From: Alteromonas sp. V450
GTDB lineage: Bacteria > Pseudomonadota > Gammaproteobacteria > Enterobacterales > Alteromonadaceae
DNA: 64,000 nucleotides
Assembly (NCBI RefSeq): GCF_001885075.1
Contig: NZ_MODU01000004.1
Span: forward strand, 2,790,001-2,854,000
Direction of reading: 5' to 3'
Within the stretch, counting starts at the first letter, position 1. Every line of letters starts with the position of its first letter. The position numbers and the translations under genes were made by a program. The notes beneath the pieces were generated by a model. The model did not search any database, had not been told where the DNA came from, and was given only the letters and a program-made list of their open reading frames with translations. Shown one piece after another: positions 45,904 through 55,581 of the stretch.

Positions 45904-48321
45904 TTAACGCTTACCTCTTTTATTCAATGACAGTGTTTTGCCGCTGCTGCCGCCTTTTGCGCTGCCGCGACTTGACGATTTTCCACCACTACGACTAGAC
46001 GAACTTGAGCCGCCTTTACCTTTGTTGCCTTTTTTGTTGGAACGCGAGTTTTTGTCAGTACGTGGTTTGTTATCAAAGCGAGTCGGAGTTCCTGAAGCCT
46101 TCTTAACAGTCTTCACTTTTACCTTCTTGCCCTTGGTGCCGCGCAGCATAGACTTATCGAGTAATAAATCAATCTTTCTTTCATCAAGATTTACGGCCGC
46201 AACGGTCACTTCTACCGTATCGCCCAGCCTAAACTGGCGATGGCCCGACTCGCCTACCAATGCCTGTTTTACATCGTCATAGTGATAATAGTCATCATCT
46301 AGCGATGTAATGTGTACTAGGCCGTCGATGTGGTATTCGGTAAGGCGTATAAATAAACCAAAGTTAGTGACCGAGCTGACCACACCTTCAAAGGTATCGC
46401 CGACGTGGTCGAGCATAAACTCGCATTTCAGCCAGTCGGCTACATCGCGGGTGGCATCATCGGCGCGGCGCTCTGTCATTGAACACTGTTCACCAAGCTG
46501 TTCAATTTCTTCAACGGTGTAGTTTTTCGCGCCACTGACTGCTTTTTTGCCCTGCTGTTTAGCAATAATGCCTTTTAGCGCACGGTGCACGACCAAGTCT
46601 GGGTAGCGACGGATAGGTGACGTGAAGTGCGCGTAAGCTTCTAGCGCCAACCCAAAGTGACCTACGTTGTCACCGTCGTAAACCGCTTGCTTCATTGAGC
46701 GCAGCAGCATGGTTTGAATTAGTTCTTCGTCTACCCGACCGCGGGTTTTCAGTACAACATCCGTAAATGCAGCGGGCTCTGCATCTTCTACAATGGCATG
46801 AGGGATACCAATTTCACTTAAGTAACTGGTAAATGCGGTAAGCCTGTCTGCGTCTGGTTTGTCGTGCACACGGTATAGCGCAGGCGCCTCATGTTTTTCA
46901 AGCATAAGAGCTGCACTCACGTTTGCCATGATCATGCACTCTTCAATTAGCTTGTGCGCGTCGTTACGCACAAGCGGCACAATATTTTCAATCTTGCGCT
47001 GGGCGTTGAATACAAACTTCACTTCTTGGGTTTCAAATTCAATCGCCCCGCGCTTAGCACGGGCTTTTTTGAGCGCACGGTACAAGTCGTGAAGATTACG
47101 TAAATGAGGTACATGTGGCTCGTAGCGCTGATGAAGTTCTTTGTCGCCCTGAAGAATATTCCACACTTTGGTGTAGGTTAAACGAGCGTGTGAGTTCATG
47201 ACCGCTTCGTAAAACTGGAATTCTTCCAGTTTACCATTTGCGCTAATGGTCATTTCACACACCATACACAGGCGGTCGACTTCAGGGTTTAATGAACACA
47301 AGCCGTTTGAAAGGACTTCTGGCAACATGGGAATAACTTGGTCGGGGAAATACACCGAGTTACCGCGCTGCTGTGCTTCATCGTCAAGGGCTGAGCCTGT
47401 TCTTACATAGTGACTTACGTCGGCAATGGCTACCCACAGCTGCCAGCCGCCGTCGTCAAGCGGTTCGCAATATACCGCGTCATCGAAGTCGCGGGCGTCT
47501 TCACCATCGATGGTGACCAACGGAAGCTGGCGCAAATCGATGCGACCTTCTTTGGCTTCATCGGGCACCTGATCGGTAAGCTTTTCCACTTGCTTGGTTA
47601 CGCCATTTGGCCACTGGTGCGGGATATCAAACGTGCGAAGTGCCATTTCTATTTCCATACCTGGCGCCATATGTTCACCAAGTACTTCAACAATTTTGCC
47701 CACCGGACTCATTTTGCGGCGTGGACGCTGGGTAAGCTCTACCACGACCACCTGCCCCATTCGTGCACCGTGTGTGCTCTCTGGTGGAATAACAATTTCG
47801 TGCTGCAACCGACTGTCATCTGGCACTACCATGCCAAAACCTTGTTCAACAAAATAACGGCCAACAATAGGCTCGCTGCGCGGTTCAATGACTTGCGTTA
47901 CAAACGCTTCTTTTCTTCCACGACGATCGGTTCCACTAATGCGTGCTTCTACCACATCGTCGTGAAGGAACAGATTCATTTGCCCAGCACTGATAAATAA
48001 ATCACCGCTTTTATCTTCAGGACGCAAAAAGCCGTAGCCATCACGGTGACCAATAATTCTGCCTTTAATGAGTTCATCACGGTTTTGGAGAATGTATTTT
48101 TTCTGCTTGGTAAATTGCACCTGCCCTTCACGCTCCATGGCACGCAGTCGGCGCTGAATTCCAATTCGCGCTTCTTCGTCGAAGGCGTTCACCAAGTTAC
48201 AGATATCAAGAAACGACAACGGCTTGTCGTGCTCTTTTAATAAACTCATTAAATATTCGCGGCTGGCTACCGGATTTTCGTACTTCTCTTTCTCGCGCTG
48301 ATAATGCGGATCATCACTCAT
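45904..48321 (-). CDS. rnr: Ribonuclease R
   Basis: An 805-residue 3'-5' exoribonuclease that degrades structured RNA and helps tmRNA-linked quality control. An N-terminal helix-turn-helix-like part is followed by cold-shock domains (IIGHRDGYGFLRPEDKSGDL), the catalytic RNB domain (VTIDGEDARDFDDAVYCEPL with its metal-binding aspartates), an S1 domain (FEGVVSSVTNFGLFIRLTEY) and a long basic Ser/Gly/Lys-rich tail. An in-frame start 27 codons earlier was rejected since the family N-terminus MSDDPHYQREKEKYENP begins at 48321. It is cotranscribed with rlmB. Confidence 0.97.
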   Translation of the reverse strand: MSDDPHYQREKEKYENPVASREYLMSLLKEHDKPLSFLDICNLVNAFDEEARIGIQRRLRAMEREGQVQFTKQKKYILQNRDELIKGRIIGHRDGYGFLRPEDKSGDLFISAGQMNLFLHDDVVEARISGTDRRGRKEAFVTQVIEPRSEPIVGRYFVEQGFGMVVPDDSRLQHEIVIPPESTHGARMGQVVVVELTQRPRRKMSPVGKIVEVLGEHMAPGMEIEMALRTFDIPHQWPNGVTKQVEKLTDQVPDEAKEGRIDLRQLPLVTIDGEDARDFDDAVYCEPLDDGGWQLWVAIADVSHYVRTGSALDDEAQQRGNSVYFPDQVIPMLPEVLSNGLCSLNPEVDRLCMVCEMTISANGKLEEFQFYEAVMNSHARLTYTKVWNILQGDKELHQRYEPHVPHLRNLHDLYRALKKARAKRGAIEFETQEVKFVFNAQRKIENIVPLVRNDAHKLIEECMIMANVSAALMLEKHEAPALYRVHDKPDADRLTAFTSYLSEIGIPHAIVEDAEPAAFTDVVLKTRGRVDEELIQTMLLRSMKQAVYDGDNVGHFGLALEAYAHFTSPIRRYPDLVVHRALKGIIAKQQGKKAVSGAKNYTVEEIEQLGEQCSMTERRADDATRDVADWLKCEFMLDHVGDTFEGVVSSVTNFGLFIRLTEYHIDGLVHITSLDDDYYHYDDVKQALVGESGHRQFRLGDTVEVTVAAVNLDERKIDLLLDKSMLRGTKGKKVKVKTVKKASGTPTRFDNKPRTDKNSRSNKKGNKGKGGSSSSSRSGGKSSSRGSAKGGSSGKTLSLNKRGKR

Positions 48322-48628
48322 GTATTTTAAATTTACCTTTCGTATTTTGTTCAACGTGTTTTCGTTTTTTGGCTTTGTTCTTAAAAGCGCTGTAGAAAAC
48401 ATAAATATGATTGTTTAGACACACAAACCATTTTTGGTTCATGTGGTTATTTGCTGCACAGTATAACAGTATTTGCAGTAAAACATTGACTGTTATTATG
48501 GATTCTCAGCCTGACATCTGTATGTCACAAACACTCAGTATAAAAATGGGTTTTCGTTTTTGTTGCATGAGCGTTCAACAAAACAATGACATCACCAGTT
48601 ACCTTACAAACCTATAAAGAGCAGGCAT
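48322..48628. other. Divergent promoter region between rnr and phoD
   Basis: About 307 bases with promoters for both genes. A 68-codon plus-strand frame at 48411-48617 has no recognisable product and was not called. No specific regulatory motif was identified. Confidence 0.4.
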
Positions 48629-50329
48629 ATGGATAGAAGATCGTTTATAAAGCTGTCGTCATTCGCAGGTGCGAGCGTGGCAGTGTCTACAGGGCTAGCA
48701 GGCTGTACCGTTAGCACTTCAGCAAACAGCCAACCGCAAACCAACGCTACCTTTACCCATGGTGTGGCCAGTGGAGACCCATTAAAAGACGCCGTGATTA
48801 TTTGGACGCGCGCCGTTCCGACAACAGATTCAGGCTCGGATTTAGCCAAAGCCGACATTTTGTGGGAAATGGCGAGCGATGCCGACTTTACTGACATAGT
48901 AAGCAGCGGGATAGTTGAAGCGAAAGCAACCCATGATTTTACCGTAAAAGTAGACGTAACAGGCCTTAATCCCGCTCGCCGCTATTTCTACCGTTTTAAA
49001 AGCGCTGATAATACAAGCCCTGTGGGCGAAACCCGCACGCTACCTGAAGCCGATGTGTCCAGTGTTACGTTCGGCATATTTTCCTGTTCCAACTACCCCG
49101 CAGGCTTTTTCACGCCTTACATGGAAGCAGCGCAAGACGACACCATCGACTATGTATTGCATCTTGGTGACTACATTTATGAGTACGATGGCGAAGGTTA
49201 CGCAACTGAGCACGCCAAGGAAATTGGCAGAACCTATGCGCCTGATAACGACACCGAGCTTTACACTCTCACTGACTATCGCAAGCGCTATGCGCTATAC
49301 CGCACAGATGATGGTTTATTGGCGTTACATAAAAATAAGCCGTTTATCGTTGTATGGGATGACCATGAAATTACAAACGATACCTACAAAGATGGTGCTG
49401 AAAATCACCAAGCGGATGAAGGCGATTTTTATGAGCGTCGTGCGGCGGCCGTTCAAGCCTATTATGAATGGCTACCCATTCGCCCACCTTTTGGCACCGA
49501 GCGCTTAGAAATTTATCGTCAATTTACCTTTGGTAAACTTCTTGATTTATACATGCTCGACACCCGCGTTCTTGCACGCGACAAACAGCTTGAGTACGGC
49601 GACTATCGCAATGCTGAAACTAAAGCGTTTGACCAAGCACGCTTTATGAAAGACATCGGTAACCCGAACCGCGGTTTACTCGGTGAAACCCAACGCAACT
49701 GGCTCCATTCGTCTATGCAGCAAAGCCAGGCTAAATGGCAGGTGTTAGGGCAACAGCTATTAATTGGCCGCATGCTTTTCCCTGTATCGATATTTAACGG
49801 CGTTGAACGCAAAGCAATACCTGCTCATGTACATAGGCTCGCGAATATCAAACGCAAACAAAAGCAAGGTGGCGCACTTAGTGAGCAAGAGCTTGCGCTC
49901 ATCAATACCGTCATGCCTTACAACTTAGACGCATGGGACGGCTACCCTATTGAACGGGAACAGCTTCTGATGCAGCTAAAATCTATCGGCAAGCCAGTTA
50001 TTACCCTTGCAGGTGATACCCATAACGCTTGGCATAACAAATTAACCCTTAAAGATGGCACAGAAGTGGGGGTTGAACTTGCTACACCAGGCGTAACATC
50101 ACCTGGTATGGAACATTACTTAAGCATGGATGGTGAAATGGCAGAAACCCTTGCCGACGATCTTCCGCTTCTTATTGACGACTTACAGTACTGTAATCTT
50201 CACCAGCGCGGTTTTATGACATTGACCGTTAGCCAAGATAGCGCAAAAGCCACTTGGCATTATGTGGATGCGATTTTGACCAAAGCAGGCAAAGTGGTTA
50301 ATACGCATAGCTACGAGATAAACGCTTGA
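48629..50329 (+). CDS. phoD: PhoD family alkaline phosphatase
   Basis: A 566-residue metallophosphatase that releases phosphate from organic phosphoesters. It begins MDRRSFIKLSSFAGASVAVS, a twin-arginine (Tat) signal (RRSFIK), followed by LAGC, so it may be Tat-exported and lipid-anchored. An N-terminal beta domain (about 35-140) precedes the catalytic domain with FGIFSCSNY, VLHLGDYIYEYDGE, VVWDDHEITNDTYKDGAENH and ITLAGDTHNAWHN, which supply the metal ligands. A Pho box was not identified upstream. Marine PhoD enzymes support growth on organic phosphate. The gene stands alone with a short hairpin after it. Confidence 0.93.
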   Translation: MDRRSFIKLSSFAGASVAVSTGLAGCTVSTSANSQPQTNATFTHGVASGDPLKDAVIIWTRAVPTTDSGSDLAKADILWEMASDADFTDIVSSGIVEAKATHDFTVKVDVTGLNPARRYFYRFKSADNTSPVGETRTLPEADVSSVTFGIFSCSNYPAGFFTPYMEAAQDDTIDYVLHLGDYIYEYDGEGYATEHAKEIGRTYAPDNDTELYTLTDYRKRYALYRTDDGLLALHKNKPFIVVWDDHEITNDTYKDGAENHQADEGDFYERRAAAVQAYYEWLPIRPPFGTERLEIYRQFTFGKLLDLYMLDTRVLARDKQLEYGDYRNAETKAFDQARFMKDIGNPNRGLLGETQRNWLHSSMQQSQAKWQVLGQQLLIGRMLFPVSIFNGVERKAIPAHVHRLANIKRKQKQGGALSEQELALINTVMPYNLDAWDGYPIEREQLLMQLKSIGKPVITLAGDTHNAWHNKLTLKDGTEVGVELATPGVTSPGMEHYLSMDGEMAETLADDLPLLIDDLQYCNLHQRGFMTLTVSQDSAKATWHYVDAILTKAGKVVNTHSYEINA

Positions 50330-50354
50330 TAAAGGCTATTTATTAAGACGGAAT

Positions 50355-50374
50355 AAGCCGCATGCTTGCGGCTT
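50355..50374 (+). terminator. Possible terminator after phoD
   Basis: AAGCCGCA pairs with TGCGGCTT over a TGCT loop, 25 bases after the phoD stop, followed by TACTTTATG. The T-run is weak. It could also serve the convergent TonB-dependent receptor gene. Confidence 0.55.
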
Positions 50375-50450
50375 TACTTTATGAAGTCATTTTTTAATTA
50401 AATAAGTAAACGCGCTTAATTGAATGCAGCGCGTTTACTCCTTGCCAACC

Positions 50451-52814
50451 TTAAAACTCGTAATAAACACGCACCCCGGCAATACGAGGCATACCTCGTA
50501 CGAAGGTAGGAATACCTAGACCGCCGCCTGTATTACCTGCATCAATTAAGAACTCTTTATCAAACAGGTTGTTCACGTAAAACTCGTAGGCAAACTTGCT
50601 GTTGTCTTGAAGCAGCTTCACCGATACATCGGTCAGTGAGTAAGTATCTTGAGAAAGACCTGGGTAATTACTGCTCTCAAAGAATACTTCAGACTGGAAG
50701 CTAGTTAGCCAGTTAACATCAATGTCAAAGCTATTCATGTTAAACACTTTATTAATGTTTATCGCGCCGCTAACTTCTGGCGCTAAGCGGAACTTGTTGC
50801 CGCCGTACTGGAACTCAGAACCATCAGCAGTATTATCAGCAAATTCAGCATCAAGGAAACCAAGGCTTGCGGTTAACGTCAGCGTTTCGCTGTAATTATA
50901 GGTAGCCATACCTTCAATACCCGACATGGTCGAGTCGCCTACCGTTACAGTAATCGACTGTAACGTTTCTGCATCCGTAAAGCTTTGCTGATAATCGCTA
51001 TATTCGTAGGTAAAAATGGCACCTGAGAACAGGAAGTTGGCGCTTTGGTATTTAATACCTAAATCGTAACTGTCTACTATTTCAGGTTTAGTCACATTAA
51101 CGCCACCCGCGTTTGCATCCACAACCGGTGAACGACGGCCTTTAGCGTAGTTCGCATATAAGTTCCAGTTGTTGTTCACATCGTAACTCACCGCAAAGCG
51201 TGGCAACGTATCGTTGAAGTCGCGCTCGGCATCGAAAGTGAACGCACCGTCTGCAGTGGCAAAGGTATTTCGCGTATAGCGGGTTTCGTCAATGTAGCGA
51301 ACACCAGCAGTAACATTAATATCGTCAGTCACATCATAAGATACTTCAGCAACATAAGATGCAATGTCTAGCTCAGCTTCAAATGTAAACGGTCCTTGTA
51401 TCAAAATAGGTGGCAAAGCAGGGTTTGAAATAGGCGAACCATCTTCGTTAAATAGCTGAGACACCAATATTGCACGCAGGGCTTCTATTTCCTCTAGCGA
51501 GGCGTTGGTCGCTATATTTTGATTAAGCGGAATATTGGAATTAGCCTCTAGCTGTGCTTTTACTGCATCGAAAGTTCCGCGAATAAAGGGGTCTACCATT
51601 ACATAGTAAGGCAAAATAGAATCGTCTTGAGTAATGGATGCACCTACAAACGCAGCCAGCTTATCACCCGAGTCATACACTAAACGCATCGATGCACCTT
51701 GCAGCGTAGCATCGTTATCAAAGTAAGCATCTTGGATCCTAAGTGCAGATCCATCAGCATCGAAGCCTTCACTTACTTCTACATCCTTATAGTATGCATC
51801 GGCGTGTAGGCTAAGCATTTGGTTGAAATCATAGTTTACGGTTAAATCATAAGCTTGAAGCGTACGCTCAATACCTAACTCACTGCCCAAACTGAACTCA
51901 GCAGCGGTATAAGGACTAGTATCTCCACCATTTGGTGCAATAGAGCCAGATTTGAAAGCGATGCCCGGCTGGTCGTTGTATTCCATGGCTGCGCGCGCAA
52001 TAATTTCAAACTTCTCATAGCTTGCAAGCCAAGTTGCACGAAGTGCTTGAACCGATACACCCTGAAGATCTTCGCCATTACAAGGCACTTCTTCACCCAG
52101 GTGGTTGAACATATTTGCATTGCCATAGTATGAATCAGCACTACAGGCATTATTTTCTACAATACCGTCCATCTCTCGGTAAAGCCCAGCAATACGAAAA
52201 CTGTGATTATCATTAATAGGCTGGTTATACATAAATTCAACTTCTTGGCCTTGCTCTGAGTTATAGCCAACCTGCACTTTTCCCTCTTGCTCAAAGGTAG
52301 GAAGATTAGAGTGAATGCTTACCGCGCCATTCGCTGCCGCCACGCCAAATAGGGTTGGCTGTGGGCCTTTTAAAACCTCTACGCGGGCAATATCGTAAAG
52401 CGCCACACTGGCTACGGTTTTTTTACTGATATCAAAACCGTCTTGATAGACCGAGATACGAGGTGTTGCCGACACCGAAGACACATCATCGGTGACGCCG
52501 CGAATGTTGAAAGACGGTAAGCTTACGGCCTGTTCCTGAATTTGAACGTTAGGCAAAATACGAGATAGCTCATCAAGCTCCATAATATTGGTGCGTTCTA
52601 GAAACTCGCTGCCTATAACATCCATAGTAACGGGCACATCCATTACGGACTGCTCTCGCATTTGAGCGGTTACCGTTATCTCTTCTATATAGTCAGTTTC
52701 GTTTTCTGTGTCGGGCGCCACTTCTTGTGCAATGGCTGCGCTTGATAAAGCAAGCGCAATTGTTGTCGCAAGCAAAGAGCGTGAATAAACCGGTCGTGGG
52801 TACAGAGGGCGCAT
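50451..52814 (-). CDS. TonB-dependent outer-membrane receptor
   Basis: A 787-residue receptor. The signal peptide is about residues 1-29 (LLATTIALALSSAAIAQ), followed by a TonB-box-like EEITVTAQ. The plug domain spans about 55-165 (VPVTMDVIGSEFLERTNI, ISVYQDGFDISKKTVAS, ALYDIARVEVLKGPQPTLFG). The remaining residues form the 22-strand barrel, ending in the aromatic GVRVYYEF. The start is the ATG at 52814 with AAAGGA upstream; the TTG just before was rejected. The ligand is unknown. Such receptors in Alteromonas take up iron chelates, vitamins or oligosaccharides. No SusD partner, Fur box or sugar-degradation gene was seen beside it. Confidence 0.93.
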   Translation of the reverse strand: MRPLYPRPVYSRSLLATTIALALSSAAIAQEVAPDTENETDYIEEITVTAQMREQSVMDVPVTMDVIGSEFLERTNIMELDELSRILPNVQIQEQAVSLPSFNIRGVTDDVSSVSATPRISVYQDGFDISKKTVASVALYDIARVEVLKGPQPTLFGVAAANGAVSIHSNLPTFEQEGKVQVGYNSEQGQEVEFMYNQPINDNHSFRIAGLYREMDGIVENNACSADSYYGNANMFNHLGEEVPCNGEDLQGVSVQALRATWLASYEKFEIIARAAMEYNDQPGIAFKSGSIAPNGGDTSPYTAAEFSLGSELGIERTLQAYDLTVNYDFNQMLSLHADAYYKDVEVSEGFDADGSALRIQDAYFDNDATLQGASMRLVYDSGDKLAAFVGASITQDDSILPYYVMVDPFIRGTFDAVKAQLEANSNIPLNQNIATNASLEEIEALRAILVSQLFNEDGSPISNPALPPILIQGPFTFEAELDIASYVAEVSYDVTDDINVTAGVRYIDETRYTRNTFATADGAFTFDAERDFNDTLPRFAVSYDVNNNWNLYANYAKGRRSPVVDANAGGVNVTKPEIVDSYDLGIKYQSANFLFSGAIFTYEYSDYQQSFTDAETLQSITVTVGDSTMSGIEGMATYNYSETLTLTASLGFLDAEFADNTADGSEFQYGGNKFRLAPEVSGAININKVFNMNSFDIDVNWLTSFQSEVFFESSNYPGLSQDTYSLTDVSVKLLQDNSKFAYEFYVNNLFDKEFLIDAGNTGGGLGIPTFVRGMPRIAGVRVYYEF

Positions 52815-53133
52815 CAAATCATTCCTTTCGTGTGCTTATTGAGTACTTTATGTGTTTTTATAAGCATTTCGCCGATAGATTGGCGACATTACTTACTGTT
52901 TAGAAATAGCAAAGCACAAAAATGTAGAGCGCTTTTGAGACGGTTCAATGAACTATCTGTGACATGTCGAAGGCAGTTTTATGACAAATATTTTGCACCT
53001 CGTAAAGAAACCAAACAGAACCCAATTCTGTACAACAAAGCTGTGTAAGCTCTATGCATGACAGAACAATGTCAGTACACTATTTAAGTAGGACAGAAAT
53101 AACATTTAACCAAAAAGCGAAATGGAGACTGCA
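52815..53133. other. Divergent intergenic region, no gene called
   Basis: About 319 bases between the receptor gene and the PepSY-like lipoprotein. A 72-codon plus-strand frame at 52830-53048 lacks a ribosome site and recognisable product. Promoters in both directions are expected but not pinpointed. Confidence 0.4.
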
Positions 53134-53415
53134 ATGAAAAAACTAATGATGGCTACGGCTATTGGCGCTGCAACCCTTTTAAGTGCATGTAGTGCTGAGC
53201 ACGGTACTACGCAGTGTACGACTGCACCTGAAGCTGAATGGCAGAACCAAGATGCGTTTCAGGCCCAGCTGTTAGCGCAAGGCTACAAAATTAACGAGTT
53301 TAAAGTGACAGGCGGCAATTGCTACGAAATCTACGGCTTCGACAAAGAAGAAAACAAAGTAGAAATTTACTTCAACCCTGTTGATGGCAGCATTGTTAAG
53401 AAAGAAATGCACTAA
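53134..53415 (+). CDS. Small PepSY-like lipoprotein
   Basis: A 93-residue protein with a lipoprotein signal MKKLMMATAIGAATLLSAC and predicted acylation at Cys19. The mature part (LLAQGYKINEFKVTGGNCYE, IYGFDKEENKVEIYFNPVDG) looks like a single PepSY-type domain, with the typical ending GSIVKKE. GGAG lies seven bases upstream of the ATG. It is 100 bases before a cytochrome b561 gene on the same strand, a pairing often seen for these small PepSY proteins. A terminator-like hairpin lies between them. Confidence 0.75.
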   Translation: MKKLMMATAIGAATLLSACSAEHGTTQCTTAPEAEWQNQDAFQAQLLAQGYKINEFKVTGGNCYEIYGFDKEENKVEIYFNPVDGSIVKKEMH

Positions 53416-53462
53416 GTCTGTTATAGCGAGCCGTATATGAATGCTTGCTTTAATACTTGATA

Positions 53463-53495
53463 AAAACGCTGCAAACTATTGCAGCGTTTTTGTTT
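53463..53495 (+). terminator. Hairpin between PepSY-like lipoprotein and cytochrome b561
   Basis: AAAACGCTGCAA pairs with TTGCAGCGTTTT over a short loop, followed by TGTTTTACC. It lies about 50 bases after the lipoprotein stop and may attenuate rather than fully end transcription, since cytochrome b561 starts 20 bases later. Confidence 0.8.
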
Positions 53496-53515
53496 TACCT
53501 TAAGAAAGTGATGTA

Positions 53516-54085
53516 ATGTACAGACCTAATAATACGCCTTCGGATATTTACATTTGGGACTGGGTAGTGCGCGTGTGCCACTGGGGCCTTGTCGTTACCT
53601 TTGTGACCAACTATTTTATTGTAGAGCCAGGTCGCCTTAATCATGAAATAGCCGGTTATATCGCGGTAGCGCTCATATCTGTTCGTATTGGCTGGGGCGT
53701 TTTATCGACCAAATTCGACAGGTGTAGAAGGGTTGCTACTGAATACGCAAGCTTTTCTAATGTAGCATTACACCGACAAGCTTTCGCTGAACATATTCAG
53801 CACGTAAGACAAAAGAAAATTCCCACTCACCATGGCCACAACCCTTTCGGCTGGCTAATGATAATAATTGTTATAACGCTACTGCTGGGTTTAGGTATTA
53901 CCGGTTTTATGATGGAAGAAATAGATGCCATGTTTGGTAATAGTGCGCTGGAATGGATACACAGCATTATGGCTGATGTGCTTTACGCATGTGTGCTAAT
54001 ACATGTCGCTGCCGTGTTTGTTGTGCAATATATGGGAAATATTCAGTTAATTCGCCCTATGCTCACAGGCTGGCGGAAGCGCTAA
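53516..54085 (+). CDS. Cytochrome b561 family protein
   Basis: A 189-residue inner-membrane protein with four hydrophobic helices. The first begins IWDWVVRVCHWGLVVTFVTN, with His21 as likely heme ligand, and others are around LNHEIAGYIAVALISVRIGW, GWLMIIIVITLLLGLGITGF and MADVLYACVLIHVAAVFVVQ. WD.VVR..HW is the signature of the cytochrome b561 / Ni-Fe hydrogenase b-subunit group. It probably passes electrons between the quinone pool and a periplasmic partner (inference). No hydrogenase is present. It is convergent with motX. Confidence 0.88.
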   Translation: MYRPNNTPSDIYIWDWVVRVCHWGLVVTFVTNYFIVEPGRLNHEIAGYIAVALISVRIGWGVLSTKFDRCRRVATEYASFSNVALHRQAFAEHIQHVRQKKIPTHHGHNPFGWLMIIIVITLLLGLGITGFMMEEIDAMFGNSALEWIHSIMADVLYACVLIHVAAVFVVQYMGNIQLIRPMLTGWRKR

Positions 54086-54225
54086 CCCCTTGTAAGTACG
54101 CAAAGTGCTCGCTATCGCTGAAGGGCCTTTTGGGATTGGCTAGCTTGTGTTTACCGTAGGCTTTATTCACCTGCAAACTCTCTTAATCATCTAAGCGTTT
54201 GCTATCGGTTACCTACCACTGAAAT

Positions 54226-54870
54226 CTAGCTATCTAAAGGTCGCTTTGCTTCACGCACCGCCTTGGGATGCATAAGCTTTTCCAAGCGAGCGAGGTATGA
54301 CGCTATTTGCTGGTGCTGTTTTTTGTCGTTGGTCACCGAATTATAAAGCCAGTGGTAGGCATCTTCATAGTCGTAAGGGCTACCATGACCTTCTAAAAAC
54401 AACTCAACCAAGCGAATTTGCGCTTTCAGGTTTTTAAGTGCAGCCGCTTCTCGCAAATACACCACTGCACGCGCTTTATCTTGCTGCACAAGCGTGCCTT
54501 TTGCGTAATATCGTCCAAGTTGCTCTAGTGCCGCTGGCAAACCTTGATTTGCGGCATCCTCCATGTAGCCAATTCCACGCGCGGGCTCAGCATCTACACA
54601 CACACCCCACGCCAGCATATCGCCCCACAAAAATTGGTAGGCTGGAATTTTGAGCACATCGGCGCGAGCTTCAATGTCTTGAACAAGCTGACATCTGTCT
54701 TCTACTACTTTATCGAGGTGGGTATTCGCGTTAATCATGTCGATGAGCGCGTCTTGGCTGTAAAGCTGAACTGCGCGAAGCTCTTCTATCGTTTCCCCTT
54801 CAAGCGCATAAGCGGAAAACCCCGTTACAGAGGCACTGATTAATAAAGCAGAAGATATAATTCGTTTCAT
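54226..54870 (-). CDS. motX: Sodium-type flagellar motor protein MotX
   Basis: A 214-residue periplasmic protein with a signal peptide (MKRIISSALLISASVTGFSAYA). The body has Sel1-like helical repeats (for example AARGIGYMEDAANQ-type and GLPAALEQLGRYYAKGTLVQ, LREAAALKNLKAQIRLVELF). The segment LVQDIEARADVLKIPAYQFL matches MotX as known from Vibrio, where it forms the T ring with MotY and supports the Na+-driven PomAB stator of the polar flagellum. The remaining family features DMLAWGVCVD and SPYDYEDAYHWL agree. No other flagellar gene is here. It is convergent with cytochrome b561. Confidence 0.82.
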   Translation of the reverse strand: MKRIISSALLISASVTGFSAYALEGETIEELRAVQLYSQDALIDMINANTHLDKVVEDRCQLVQDIEARADVLKIPAYQFLWGDMLAWGVCVDAEPARGIGYMEDAANQGLPAALEQLGRYYAKGTLVQQDKARAVVYLREAAALKNLKAQIRLVELFLEGHGSPYDYEDAYHWLYNSVTNDKKQHQQIASYLARLEKLMHPKAVREAKRPLDS

Positions 54871-55033
54871 AGCTAAGCAATCAAGGTTGATAACACAAAC
54901 TTAGTTTAGTTATCGACCTATTATAGATTAACTTAACTAAGAGACGCTTTTCTTTATGTAAAAAATCGCGAGAGGCCAAAGCATTTTTAACTTTGACCTA
55001 TTCATTTAAAGATATCGCAAAAAAACATATAGG

Positions 55034-55285
55034 TTAGTGGCTACTTTTTCGCGGACACATGGCGGATTGGATATGACGGGCGTGGTCGGCTAAATCAATA
55101 CCTAAATCTGTTAAATACCCCCCGTCAGACTGAGTAATTAGCCCTTTAGCGTACAGTCTGGACGCTGCGTTCACCATACTTTGGCTTGCATCGTGATGGA
55201 TTTTTAGCCCCTGGAGCAGACTGTCTGCAGGAAACTTCAGTAACAAATTTAACTCGTCTAGCATGTCCTGATCGAATGAACTCAT
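55034..55285 (-). CDS. TIGR02647 family DNA-binding-like protein
   Basis: An 83-residue protein that matches the small TIGR02647 family. Key segments are DELNLLLKFPADSLLQGLKI, HHDASQSMVNAASRLYAKGL and ITQSDGGYLTDLGIDLADHA, which look like a winged-helix fold. A DNA-binding role is proposed for the family but its target is unknown. It is divergent from ubiD. The ATG at 55285 is supported by an AAGGTGG-type sequence just upstream. Confidence 0.78.
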   Translation of the reverse strand: MSSFDQDMLDELNLLLKFPADSLLQGLKIHHDASQSMVNAASRLYAKGLITQSDGGYLTDLGIDLADHARHIQSAMCPRKSSH

Positions 55286-55581
55286 GTAACCACCTTAGGC
55301 AAAAAAGGGTTATTAAGGTTTTAATACGCGCATTGCTGCGGCGTGTTAACGCAAAGCATCAAAATAGAAGGGCTACAGTAAGAGTTCGCACGCCGTGCGC
55401 TAGTGGCCCGTAATTGTTAATTTTCATAACATATTTCTATATCACACCTAAATGGCACCACTGTAAAGGTTATTTTGCCTGTAGAACGTTTAATGTTGGT
55501 TTCACAGCGCTTACTGATCGGACTTTGCCGCTAAATAGTATATTCTTGCCATAAATAAAGTTTGTGGATGCACCTGCACTG

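Noticed and set aside
47410..48000. 196-codon plus-strand frame
   Set aside because: It is antisense to rnr, whose RNB and cold-shock motifs are unambiguous.
52830..53048. 72-codon plus-strand frame
   Set aside because: It has no ribosome site or similarity and lies in a divergent promoter region.
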